NCBI GenBank assembly: GCA_964442785.1
Contig: CAYTZW010000010.1
Location: forward strand, 1-37,362
Length of the DNA stretch: 37,362 bases
Source: SIG223 sp964442785
Lineage (GTDB): Bacteria; Bacillota_I; Bacilli_A; RFN20; DUOF01
Reading direction: 5' to 3'
This document shows positions 17,597-24,756 of this stretch, piece by piece. Below the pieces are notes generated by a model. That model had not been told where the DNA came from, did not search any database, and saw nothing but the letters and a program-made list of their open reading frames with translations. Every line of letters starts with the position of its first letter. Position 1 is the first letter of the stretch. The position numbers and the translations under genes are program-made.

Positions 17597-17870
17597 CAAA
17601 GATAAAAAATTTTTAAAAAGTCAATGTAATCAATTAAAAGCCACGATTACTATTGGAAAAGAAGGCTTAAATCATAATGTCATTAAAAACATAATACTTG
17701 ATTTAGAAGCCCACGAATTAGTTAAAATTGATGTTTTAAAAACTGCAGATGTTGATTTTAAAAGTTTACCAATAGATTTAGCTTCCCAAACAGGAGCAAC
17801 AATTATTCAAGAAATTGGAAGAAGTATAGTATTATATAAAGAGAGTAAAAAGCATATATATTTAAAATAA
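17586..17870 (+). CDS. yhbY: YhbY/YqeI CRM-domain RNA-binding protein
   Basis: A 94-residue single CRM-domain protein linked to large-ribosomal-subunit assembly. The signature TIGKEGLNHNVI contains the GxxG-type RNA-binding loop; ELVKIDVLK and IGRSIVLYK complete the fold. The ATG at 17586 has GGGTGA 5 bases upstream. It overlaps the end of yqeG, implying coupling. Confidence 0.92.
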   Translation: MLSSKDKKFLKSQCNQLKATITIGKEGLNHNVIKNIILDLEAHELVKIDVLKTADVDFKSLPIDLASQTGATIIQEIGRSIVLYKESKKHIYLK

Positions 17871-17880
17871 GGAGAATGTT

Positions 17881-18573
17881 ATGTTTATATCTTTTTTTAA
17901 TGATTTAATTGGTATTTTTGATATTAATTTAATGCAATACATCACCGAAATATATGAAAAAGCAGGACCGATAATAAGTCCTTTGCTTTGGATTTTCTTT
18001 CCTTGGTTTGAATCTATTTGTTCACCTTTGCCTTTAACTTTGATAATTGGATTAAATATCGCTAGTGCTAAGAAAATGTTTGGAACTTTTTTAGGTTACT
18101 TAATAGGCTTTTGCTGTTCTTATGTAGGGGAAGTTTTAGGAGCAATAACGGTATTTTTGTTCCATAGGTATGTTACCAAGCCTTTAATCATAAAAGGTTT
18201 TATAAAAAAGAAAAAAGAGGTAAAATCTAACAAAAATATTAATCCTGCTTCTGGCTCTGCAGGTTTAATAGCCGTTACAATGATACCTTTTATGCCTACA
18301 ATGGCTATTAATTTAATATATGGATTTTCTTCAATGAAAGTAAAAACATTTATTTATTCAACCATTATTGGAAAAATAGTTCTTATTCTTTTATTATCAT
18401 TCTGTGCCCCTGCAATAGAGTTAATGATGTCTAATTTACTATATATGGCAATCGGATTAATATTATGTGGAATTCTCTTATATTTTATTAAGAAAAATGA
18501 GAAATTTTTAGATGATATTATTCAAAAAATAATCAATAAATTACAAAAAAATAAAAAAGATGAAAATATTTAA
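17881..18573 (+). CDS. VTT/DedA-like membrane protein
   Basis: A 230-residue integral membrane protein with several hydrophobic segments and a basic C-terminal tail. The pattern FESICSPLPLTLIIG followed by a Gly-rich helix (GTFLGYLIGF), then IPFMPTMAINLIYGF, fits the VTT (SNARE-associated, TVP38/DedA) domain with its two re-entrant Pro-containing loops. Family members move or scramble lipids, including undecaprenyl phosphate carriers; the substrate here is unknown. It is in an operon with yqeG and yhbY, starts 10 bp after yhbY with AAGGAG upstream, and is closed by a terminator. Confidence 0.75.
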   Translation: MFISFFNDLIGIFDINLMQYITEIYEKAGPIISPLLWIFFPWFESICSPLPLTLIIGLNIASAKKMFGTFLGYLIGFCCSYVGEVLGAITVFLFHRYVTKPLIIKGFIKKKKEVKSNKNINPASGSAGLIAVTMIPFMPTMAINLIYGFSSMKVKTFIYSTIIGKIVLILLLSFCAPAIELMMSNLLYMAIGLILCGILLYFIKKNEKFLDDIIQKIINKLQKNKKDENI

Positions 18574-18609
18574 AAAGCATTGCGTTTAATATACACAATG
18601 CTATTTTTT
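18574..18609. terminator. Bidirectional terminator
   Basis: AGCATTG (18576-18582) pairs with CAATGCT (18596-18602), with A-rich sequence left and T7 right. It ends the yqeG operon on the + strand, and on the - strand it overlaps the stop codon of the ABC-F gene. Confidence 0.85.
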
Positions 18610-20148
18610 TACTTTTTCCTTAATATTGATAATTCTTGTAGCGATATCTTCATAAAATTCTTTTTCGTGGCTTACAAGTAAAATAGTACCTGCATAATCA
18701 AGTAAAGCAATCTTTAAAGAATCTTTAGTAGAGGGATCTAAATGATTAGTAGGCTCATCAAGAATAAGCACATTAGATTTTTTTAAACTCATATTAGCTA
18801 ATCTTACTTTAGTTTGTTCTCCTCCGCTTAACTTTAACATACTTTTAAGAACAAGTTTTGAATCTATGCCAAATTTGGCTAAAACTTGTCTTATCTCTTG
18901 GTCAGTTTTAGTAGGGTAGTTGTTTCTAATATAATTAATAGGATTTACATCATAAAACTTTTCTTCTTGAGCAAAATAATTGATATCAACTTTTTCGTTC
19001 CATTTGTAAGTTCCTTTTAAAGAAGGAATTATATCTAAAATAGATTTTAGCAAAGTTGATTTTCCAACACCATTGTGTCCTATAAACACAATGAGTTCAT
19101 TAGCTTTGATTTCAAAGTTTAGGTTTTCTAAAATAGGGAAGTCATATCCAATAGTAAGAGAGGAAACCTTTAAGATTTCTTTTCCTATGTCTTTGGAATA
19201 AGGAAATTTGAAATTTAAAACCTTTTCAGTTTTTGGTTTTTCTAAAATATCCAACTTTTCAAGGACTTTACGCCTACTTTGTGCCATTTTAGTAGTCGTA
19301 GCTCTAACAAGGTTTTTATCAATGTATTCTTGCGTTTTTTTGATGAATTTTTGCTGTCTTTTATAAAGCTTTTCATATTCTTCTTTCATAAATTGATTTT
19401 TGACTAAAAAATCATCATAATTACCTTTAAATCTAGTAAAATTAGTATTTTCAATACAAGTAACTACATTACATATATTATTTAAAAAATCAATATCGTG
19501 AGAAACTACAATAAAAGCATTAGGAAAACTTTTTAAGTATTTAGTAAGCCAGTCAATTTGGGCAACGTCAAGAAAATTAGTAGGTTCGTCCATTATTAAA
19601 ACATCAGGATTTTCAAGCAACAACTTTGCTAAAACAACCTTTGCTTTTTGACCACCACTTAAAATAGAAATATTTCTATCAAGACCATACTCATCAATAC
19701 CTAAACCATTACAAACACCTTTAATTTTAGCATCAATAGAGTAGAAGTCATCAGCATTTAATTCTTCTTGTAATTGATAAGCTTTATTTAACAATTTTTC
19801 TTGTTCTTTCTCGGAAAAATTCATTAAATTATTGTAAATTTCTTCGATTTGTTTTTCTTTTTGATACAAAGGAGAGTATAAATCTGCTAGATAACTTAAA
19901 ATAGTTTTATCATTATCAATATTTAGATGTTGGTCTAAATATCCATATTTAACATTAGGTAACCATTCAATTTTACCTTTATCAGGGCTTAATTCTTTAA
20001 TAAGTAACTTTAAAAAAGTACTTTTTCCAACCCCATTTAATCCTACAAGACCCATATGGTCTTCTCTTAAAAGTCTAAAAGAAGCATTCTTAAAAAGAGG
20101 TTTTTCTCCATAATCAAAATACAAATCATTTACTTCTACTAAACTCAT
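18601..20148 (-). CDS. ABC-F family ATPase
   Basis: A soluble protein with two ABC ATPase domains and no membrane segments. ABC-F proteins bind the ribosome and relieve stalling or resist antibiotics. The first Walker A is GLNGVGKST near residue 36, with LSGGQKAKV and IMDEPTNFLD. The charged linker at about residues 240-320 is rich in Lys and Glu. The second Walker A is GHNGVGKST, with LSGGEQTKV and ILDEPTNHLD. Length (515 residues) and the order of parts resemble the YkpA/YbiT-type subgroup rather than a known resistance protein, but I cannot place it firmly. The start follows GGTGATTTT. Confidence 0.92.
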   Translation of the reverse strand: MSLVEVNDLYFDYGEKPLFKNASFRLLREDHMGLVGLNGVGKSTFLKLLIKELSPDKGKIEWLPNVKYGYLDQHLNIDNDKTILSYLADLYSPLYQKEKQIEEIYNNLMNFSEKEQEKLLNKAYQLQEELNADDFYSIDAKIKGVCNGLGIDEYGLDRNISILSGGQKAKVVLAKLLLENPDVLIMDEPTNFLDVAQIDWLTKYLKSFPNAFIVVSHDIDFLNNICNVVTCIENTNFTRFKGNYDDFLVKNQFMKEEYEKLYKRQQKFIKKTQEYIDKNLVRATTTKMAQSRRKVLEKLDILEKPKTEKVLNFKFPYSKDIGKEILKVSSLTIGYDFPILENLNFEIKANELIVFIGHNGVGKSTLLKSILDIIPSLKGTYKWNEKVDINYFAQEEKFYDVNPINYIRNNYPTKTDQEIRQVLAKFGIDSKLVLKSMLKLSGGEQTKVRLANMSLKKSNVLILDEPTNHLDPSTKDSLKIALLDYAGTILLVSHEKEFYEDIATRIINIKEKVKK

Positions 20149-20163
20149 AAAATCACCGTTGAT

Positions 20164-20192
20164 ATTTTATCATAATATTAAAAGATAAACAA
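20164..20192 (-). promoter_or_regulatory. Promoter of the ABC-F gene
   Basis: On the - strand TTGTTT (20192-20187) and TAAAAT (20169-20164) are separated by 17 bp, with a TG one base before the -10 (extended -10). A 17-bp palindrome lies 20 bp upstream of the -35. Confidence 0.6.
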
Positions 20193-20211
20193 ATATGAAT
20201 AAAAACAACAA

Positions 20212-20228
20212 TGTGTCAAAATGACACA
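20212..20228. promoter_or_regulatory. 17-bp palindrome, copy 1 (possible operator)
   Basis: TGTGTCAAAATGACACA: seven-base arms TGTGTCA and TGACACA around AAA. It sits between the terminator of the collagen-like gene and the promoter of the ABC-F gene. It differs from copy 2 (20845-20861) only near the centre. Read on the minus strand it contains TTGACA. Confidence 0.6.
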
Positions 20229-20260
20229 TAAAAAGCAAACGATTTCTCATTTGCCTTTTA
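20229..20260 (-). terminator. Rho-independent terminator of collagen-like gene
   Basis: On the - strand GCAAA and TTTGC pair around a 10-nt loop, extended by AAAG and CTTT across a bulged G, and followed by T5. It begins 5 bp past the stop codon. Confidence 0.7.
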
Positions 20261-20264
20261 TTTA

Positions 20265-20726
20265 TTACTCTGCAGTTGCAATTACTCCTGCCGTTCTTAA
20301 AGAAGCAAGCAAAGCATTAACAGTCGTAATTACATCTTCTAAAGTACCACTTGTTTCTAAATCTGCTACTGCATCACCTTGAGTAATCGTAGGAATACCA
20401 AAGTCTAATACCGCAGCAGTGGAAGTACCACTATTAGTTACCGTTGGTGTTTCTCCTACACCTAAAGCTGTAACTGTACCAACTGTAATTGTTGCAGCTT
20501 CACCAGCTTCTCCTTGTGGACCTGTTGCTCCAGTTGCTCCTGTAGGGATACCAAAGTTTAAAATGGCATTTTGTAAAGTTCCTGTGTTGGTAACATATGC
20601 AGGTTGTCCTGCTTCTAATGTTGTTGTGCTTCCTACTGTAACAGTGGCATTACACAATGGTCTAGGTGGAGGGCAAGGTGGTATAAAAGGTGGACAGCTA
20701 CATCTGTTTGTAAAATAGTTATTCAT
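20265..20726 (-). CDS. Collagen-like protein with two repeated modules, probable spore surface
   Basis: A 153-residue protein. The N-terminus is Cys- and Pro-rich (RCSCPPFIPPCPPPRPLC). Two related modules follow, each of about 40 residues: one beginning TVTVGSTTTLEAGQ, one TITVGTVTALGVGE, each with VTN(T/S)GT and ending in (N/D)FGIP. A short collagen-like Gly-x-y stretch (GATGATGPQGEAG) separates them. The tail is alanine-rich. Such modules occur in exosporium and spore-coat proteins of Bacilli and Clostridia; location on the spore is inferred. No classical signal peptide is seen, as usual for spore-coat proteins made in the mother cell. A strong AAAGGAG precedes the ATG. Its codon use is richer in G and C than its neighbours. 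Confidence 0.8.
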   Translation of the reverse strand: MNNYFTNRCSCPPFIPPCPPPRPLCNATVTVGSTTTLEAGQPAYVTNTGTLQNAILNFGIPTGATGATGPQGEAGEAATITVGTVTALGVGETPTVTNSGTSTAAVLDFGIPTITQGDAVADLETSGTLEDVITTVNALLASLRTAGVIATAE

Positions 20727-20844
20727 TTCATTCTCCTTTCTGAGCTGTTGCTCAATTTATTTTATTCATTAAAATTAATTACGTGTAATTTAAAAGGCTG
20801 AAACATATAAAAATGTGTGTTTAAATAGAGTAGTGTTAAAAAAA

Positions 20845-20861
20845 TGTGTCAAATTGACACA
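20845..20861. promoter_or_regulatory. 17-bp palindrome, copy 2 (possible operator)
   Basis: TGTGTCAAATTGACACA is a perfect palindrome around a central A. It lies about 120 bp upstream of the collagen-like start. Each strand contains TTGACA; on the - strand a weak TCTATT follows 17 bp later, so the site may cover a -35 element. The interval 20727-20962 otherwise holds only AT-rich leader and a 10-bp inverted repeat at 20876-20929. Confidence 0.65.
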
Positions 20862-20875
20862 AATATATGTTTTAA

Positions 20876-20929
20876 TATTTTGCATTTAGATGAATAGTTG
20901 TTCAAAATTTAATTTCTCGATGCAAAATA
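20876..20929. repeat. 10-bp inverted repeat beside dif
   Basis: TATTTTGCAT (20876-20885) is perfectly matched by ATGCAAAATA (20920-20929), with a 34-base gap. T-rich sequence follows on the + strand (20932-20947). No + strand gene precedes it that would need a terminator. It could be a protein site near dif or a small unrecognised transcript end. Confidence 0.5.
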
Positions 20930-20962
20930 GAATTTTTCTGTTTTTTTATAATGTTAGCAACA

Positions 20963-20990
20963 ACTTCGTATAATGTATATTATGTTAACT
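20963..20990. other. dif: Chromosome dimer resolution site (dif), XerC/XerD type
   Basis: A 28-bp site made of an 11-bp left arm ACTTCGTATAA, a 6-bp centre TGTATA and an 11-bp right arm TTATGTTAACT. Aligned with the B. subtilis dif as I remember it, 24 of 28 positions match, with differences at positions 6, 9, 13 and 24. The TTATGTxAACT arm is the well-conserved XerD side. It is intergenic. The prevailing gene direction flips around it: mostly + to the left, entirely - to the right, as expected at a replication terminus. A chromosomally integrated Xer-using phage could also leave such a site, but no phage genes are present. Confidence 0.88.
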
Positions 20991-21000
20991 AAAATACTTG

Positions 21001-21029
21001 GAAAAATAAAAGAACCTATTTCTAGGCTC
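21001..21029 (-). terminator. Rho-independent terminator of the dif-adjacent gene
   Basis: On the - strand GAGCCTA and TAGGTTC pair (one G-T pair) around a GAAA tetraloop and run into TTTTATTTTT. An upstream AAAGAACC could pair with the same GGTTC strand, giving a competing fold. Confidence 0.8.
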
Positions 21030-21051
21030 TTAAATTGGTTCTTTAAATTTG

Positions 21052-22044
21052 TTATTTTGCTTTTATTTTTAATGTAGCTGTTAAATCTTCTAATGATTGG
21101 TCTTCTTCTAAAACAATCTTACCTTTGTGTGCTAATGACACAAACTCTGTGCATATTGTTTTGTATAAGAACTTGTTAATCTTTTTAATTTCTTCTTGTT
21201 GGTCCCAAACTACATTTTGGTATGTTGCTTCTTCTTCTGGTAAAATTTTTGTTAATGTTTTTCTTTGATATAAAATATGCGGTTTGATTAATTCTTTGAT
21301 ATTAAATCCTTGTTTCTCTAGTTTTTCTTTAAAGGAATCGTTTAAAGTTTCTAAAGTTGCTAAGGCTACTTTTTCACAATATAGAATTGCATCAGCGGCA
21401 GCATCATCTTTTTTCATATGATAGTCATCAAATACGGAAAGTCTTTGTTGATGATATACCATACGATTATGATATTGAATTGACCTTATCAAAGAATTTA
21501 TTTCTTTAAATTGAACGGTATTATTAATTTCATTTAAATTTTTAATCATTTGTTTATTTTCTAAATCTGGTTCAAATTCTACATATTTAATCGGAGTTTT
21601 ATTAAAAGGACTTGTTTCTCTTATTATTCTCTCTTTACTATAAGAACCTAATACGAGATTTAAAAAATGATACATTCTTGAAATAGTATGGTCATTTAAA
21701 GCAAAATAAGGTGTCAATTTAATAGTCAAATCTTTTGGAGGAAAAAAGATAATAGAATTATTAGACAAGTCATTTTGGTGGTCTTCTGATAGTTGCAAAG
21801 CTAATTTTAAAACTTCACTTGTACATCTTTTACAAGCGTCTTCAAAAGTTTTATCCAAGCTTACTCCTTCGTGAATACTTGCATAGCCAAAACTTATTAC
21901 GTGTTTTTCAATTCTCATTACTAATTCTAACATTTTTGCTGCAATTACCTTATCGTGATAATTCCAAACGGCTGTCAAACATTCTGGTCTAGCCGTAGTA
22001 TCTAGTTTTATTTCACCTAGCAATACATTACTTTCAAATAACAT
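21052..22044 (-). CDS. Unknown cytoplasmic protein next to dif
   Basis: A 330-residue soluble protein I do not recognise. It has no signal peptide, membrane segment or nucleotide-binding motif. The C-terminal half looks strongly helical and rich in Glu and Lys. Histidine and aromatic residues are frequent (YHNRMVYHQQ). The ATG at 22044 follows AAGGTGG at 5-base spacing, so the longer frame from 22080 is rejected. The gene has its own terminator and a leader of about 180 bases holding a nested stem-loop. It is the first gene to the right of dif, which raises but does not prove a link to terminus biology. Confidence 0.75.
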   Translation of the reverse strand: MLFESNVLLGEIKLDTTARPECLTAVWNYHDKVIAAKMLELVMRIEKHVISFGYASIHEGVSLDKTFEDACKRCTSEVLKLALQLSEDHQNDLSNNSIIFFPPKDLTIKLTPYFALNDHTISRMYHFLNLVLGSYSKERIIRETSPFNKTPIKYVEFEPDLENKQMIKNLNEINNTVQFKEINSLIRSIQYHNRMVYHQQRLSVFDDYHMKKDDAAADAILYCEKVALATLETLNDSFKEKLEKQGFNIKELIKPHILYQRKTLTKILPEEEATYQNVVWDQQEEIKKINKFLYKTICTEFVSLAHKGKIVLEEDQSLEDLTATLKIKAK

Positions 22045-22136
22045 AAAAACCACCTTCCATTCTGCCATAAGCAGTAACATAGATGTTACTTTACGTAAAT
22101 GATTATAAATTAACTTCTTTTTTTTTGCATTTTTAT

Positions 22137-22184
22137 TGGGGATAACTAACTTTCATATTACTTTAGTAATATGAGTAATCCCCA
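22137..22184. repeat. Nested inverted repeat in the leader of the dif-adjacent gene
   Basis: The outer arms are TGGGGAT (22137-22143) and ATCCCCA (22178-22184). The inner arms are CATATTACT (22154-22162) and AGTAATATG (22165-22173) with only two bases between. The G/C block is unusual in this AT-rich DNA. There is no T-run on the - strand side, so it is not a simple terminator. It could be a structured RNA leader, a protein-binding site or a mobile-repeat relic. Confidence 0.6.
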
Positions 22185-22222
22185 TAAGAGTTTTTTTAAA
22201 AGTTGTGAATTATCTGTATTTT

Positions 22223-22245
22223 AAAAAAAATAGGAATTTTCCTAT
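22223..22245 (-). terminator. Rho-independent terminator of the RelA/SpoT-like gene
   Basis: On the - strand ATAGGAA and TTCCTAT pair across two bases and are followed by T8. The hairpin abuts the stop codon. Confidence 0.8.
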
Positions 22246-23676
22246 TTATTTTCTATTGTTTTCAAACCATTTTATAAGTACTCTTTTAGCAAGTTCAGTA
22301 TTTACATAGGCAAACCATTTTAATTTAGCATTATTTTTTAAATTACCTTCACTATCTTTATCGGTAATAATCTCTACTTTATCACCTTCATTTAATTTGG
22401 TATAAGGTGGTATTTTAGTTTTACTATCATTTACAATAGCATATTTAAAAGCAAAGCCTATATCTTTGTGTATTTTAAACGCAAAGTCTAAAACCGTACT
22501 TCCTTTGGAAATATATTTTATTTCTCCTGAACGAGTTTTTACTTTTATTAAATCGAGGTCTAATTCATTTATATTATCTTCATCAATTTTATCTAGGTTT
22601 TGTCCTTCGGTAGAACCAACCTTTAATATGGTATACTCATTTTCAGTAAGAATATAAATATTGTATTTATTTTTAAACTCATCTTCTACCATTAGATACA
22701 TTTTCCCTGTAAAACCACCAATTTTGGTATCAATTACTTTTAAATTTGTCTTATTTTGTAAAAGTGAAATAACTTCACTAAGGGCAGTTTTATGAGATAC
22801 GTCTTTATACATCATAAAAATATTGTAATTTGTTACTTTTATTATTTGTCCTTGTGAAATTTTAGAAACATCAATTTTCTTATATAATCTTAATAAATCT
22901 TCATAGATTTTATACTCTTTTACATTCATAATTTTTATGTTTTTAATCGAAGAAGATTTGAATATTTCTTTGAAATTTTCCATTATTTCATCGATATTTT
23001 TTTGATTTGAATTATGATAAGTTTTGTAATGTTCTAAAAAATCTTTAGCTTTTTCTCGATTAACAATTTTAAAGCATTCGTTGTTAATGGCACGATAAAA
23101 ATATTCTCCTCTTAAGGCTTTAGCAATAGGAAGTACCCATTTTTGAGTTTCCCTAACTTTTTCTAGTTGTTTGGAATATGGAAAGGTTTCTATTGTTCTT
23201 AAATTATGAAGTCTATCCGCTAATTTAATGGCAAAACCACTTGGATTTTCTTTTCCTAAACTAATCAATTTTTTGAATGTTTGTTCTTCAGCACTGGATT
23301 TTATAAATTCAGGGTCTTCATAAAGGTTTTCTTTATCAAAGATATATTTTGTATTATCTATTGCACTTACACAATCAACTAATTTAAAAATCGTTTCATT
23401 AAAATCTTGTTTCATTTCTTCTTCACTATAACCACAATCTTCTATGGTATCGTGAAGTAAAGCTCCGGCGATAACGTTTTCATCAAAATTCAATTTTGCT
23501 AGTATTATCGCTACTTCTAAAGGGTGTGAAATATATAAAGTACCATCTTTTCTTTTTTGATTTCGATGCAAAAATTTTGCTTTTAAATACGCTTTTTCAA
23601 TAATATCTAAAGAAATTTCATTGGATTTAGCAATTTCCATTAGATCTGAAAAACGTTTTTCAATATCATAAAGCAT
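22246..23676 (-). CDS. RelA/SpoT-type (p)ppGpp hydrolase with degenerate synthetase region
   Basis: The N-terminal HD domain is intact: HRNQKRKDGTLYISHP gives His51, LLHDTIED gives His75-Asp76, and KLADRLHNLRT gives Asp154, the metal and catalytic set of (p)ppGpp hydrolases. Residues about 200-370 sit where the synthetase domain should be but show none of its motifs (no EIQIRT-like strand, no YxSxH). Residues about 375-437 form a TGS domain (VLDFAFKIHKDIG, LNEGDKVEII). No ACT domain follows; total length is 476 residues against roughly 730 for full proteins. It should degrade but not make the alarmone. The start overlaps the stop of the XRE gene, with GGGAGGG upstream, so the two are translationally coupled. 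Confidence 0.85.
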   Translation of the reverse strand: MLYDIEKRFSDLMEIAKSNEISLDIIEKAYLKAKFLHRNQKRKDGTLYISHPLEVAIILAKLNFDENVIAGALLHDTIEDCGYSEEEMKQDFNETIFKLVDCVSAIDNTKYIFDKENLYEDPEFIKSSAEEQTFKKLISLGKENPSGFAIKLADRLHNLRTIETFPYSKQLEKVRETQKWVLPIAKALRGEYFYRAINNECFKIVNREKAKDFLEHYKTYHNSNQKNIDEIMENFKEIFKSSSIKNIKIMNVKEYKIYEDLLRLYKKIDVSKISQGQIIKVTNYNIFMMYKDVSHKTALSEVISLLQNKTNLKVIDTKIGGFTGKMYLMVEDEFKNKYNIYILTENEYTILKVGSTEGQNLDKIDEDNINELDLDLIKVKTRSGEIKYISKGSTVLDFAFKIHKDIGFAFKYAIVNDSKTKIPPYTKLNEGDKVEIITDKDSEGNLKNNAKLKWFAYVNTELAKRVLIKWFENNRK

Positions 23677-24628
23677 CTATACCCTCCCTAATAAGTTTAA
23701 ATATTGCGTCATCTTCTTTGTTAGAAATTTTAGCAAATCTAAACACATTAGCTTCTAATATTTCATTAAAATGGTATTCTAATTTATTTTTCACAATAGC
23801 TTGTTTTTGATTTTCGGTAAGTTCGATAGAAATCTCATTTTTTTCTACATATAGTCTTTTAAATAGTTCAATGATGTCTTTGATAGCAAATTCCATATTG
23901 ATATTAAAATCTCCAAATTTTAACAATTCGTATGTTTTGCCGTCAGGAACATCTAAGATTTTTTTAGAAAGAATTGCAAATTGAATACAAGGATTATGTT
24001 CCCTACCCCTTGAAATTGAATTAACAGTTCCAACTCCTCCGATATAGTTTTGTTTTGTAGGAGGATTATTTAGAATAATGAAACTCTTATCATTGTTGAT
24101 ATTATTGTTTAAATAGATAAAAATACTTTGTTCACTAGTTGATATTTCTCCTTGATAAACATTTTCATATTCATTATAAAGTGTTCCAGTCATTGTAACA
24201 TCAACATTTAACCTTTTTAAAAACTTGATTGCTTCACTTCTTTCTTTATAAAAAAGAGCTTTGACAGAAACACTGGTATCATTATTATTTTCCTTATATA
24301 TACTAATTACTCCATATTTTAAGGTGCTTTTTAAATTAGTATGTGCTTCTCCTTTATAAGAATTAGTATTGTAATAATAAACTAAATAATTACCTATAAA
24401 TCTATCATAAGATTGCTTTTTTTCAGTTTTAAAATCCGAAAACAAAAAATCATCTACACTAATTCCAAAAGCATCTTTAAGAGCAACAAGAAATTGAATA
24501 GATGGTTCGCTATTTTTTGTCAAATAATTATTAATACTAGATTGAGAAAAGCCGGTTTTCTCCGCAATATACTTTTGAGTGTATTGTTTAGTTAATTTTT
24601 TTAAATTTTCTTGAAACATTGAATTCAT
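23666..24628 (-). CDS. XRE-family regulator with long unknown C-terminal domain
   Basis: A 320-residue protein. An N-terminal helix-turn-helix of XRE type is seen at about residues 10-60 (YIAEKTGFSQSSINNYLTK, then the helix LVALKDAFGISVDDFLF). The remaining roughly 250 residues are mixed alpha/beta and match nothing I know; FIILNNPPT and VGTVNSISRGR mark a likely sensing or binding core. The ATG at 24628 has GGAGGG upstream at 5 bases. It overlaps the RelA/SpoT-like gene by 11 bases, so regulator and hydrolase are made together. A strong promoter lies upstream. Confidence 0.82.
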   Translation of the reverse strand: MNSMFQENLKKLTKQYTQKYIAEKTGFSQSSINNYLTKNSEPSIQFLVALKDAFGISVDDFLFSDFKTEKKQSYDRFIGNYLVYYYNTNSYKGEAHTNLKSTLKYGVISIYKENNNDTSVSVKALFYKERSEAIKFLKRLNVDVTMTGTLYNEYENVYQGEISTSEQSIFIYLNNNINNDKSFIILNNPPTKQNYIGGVGTVNSISRGREHNPCIQFAILSKKILDVPDGKTYELLKFGDFNINMEFAIKDIIELFKRLYVEKNEISIELTENQKQAIVKNKLEYHFNEILEANVFRFAKISNKEDDAIFKLIREGIDAL

Positions 24629-24652
24629 AAAAACCCTCCATTTCTTAACCAA

Positions 24653-24681
24653 ATGTTAATAAAAAAGGATTTTAATGTCAA
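24653..24681 (-). promoter_or_regulatory. Promoter of XRE regulator and hydrolase pair
   Basis: On the - strand a consensus TTGACA (24681-24676) and TAACAT (24658-24653) are exactly 17 bp apart, 25 bp before the start codon. Further upstream an 11-bp inverted repeat (24701-24711 with 24736-24746) may be an operator or the end of the preceding transcript. Confidence 0.65.
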
Positions 24682-24756
24682 CATCTTTTAATAACTATTA
24701 TACTAAAATAATTTATAATACTGATTTTTAGATTTTTATTTTAGTAAATTAAATTA

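Noticed and set aside
20419..20718. 99-codon open frame antisense to the collagen-like gene
   Set aside because: It mirrors the repeated Gly/Pro codons of the real gene, has no ribosome binding site and no recognisable product.
20768..20795. AATTAC-GT-GTAATT inverted repeat in the collagen-like leader as an operator
   Set aside because: Short, AT-rich and expected by chance in this base composition.
20961..20990. Resemblance to loxP (ACTTCGTATAATGTAT)
   Set aside because: The left arm and part of the centre match loxP, but the right arm does not. The whole 28 bp fits dif better, including the conserved XerD arm.
21126..21142. Third partial copy of the palindrome (TGTGTGCTAATGACACA)
   Set aside because: Three or four central differences and a position inside a coding sequence; could be chance. 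It would matter only if a genome search supports a looser motif.
24701..24746. 11-bp inverted repeat (TACTAAAATAA with TTATTTTAGTA) as a terminator of the CmpB-like gene
   Set aside because: No T-run follows on the minus strand and the 24-base loop is long. It is kept only as a possible operator near the XRE promoter.
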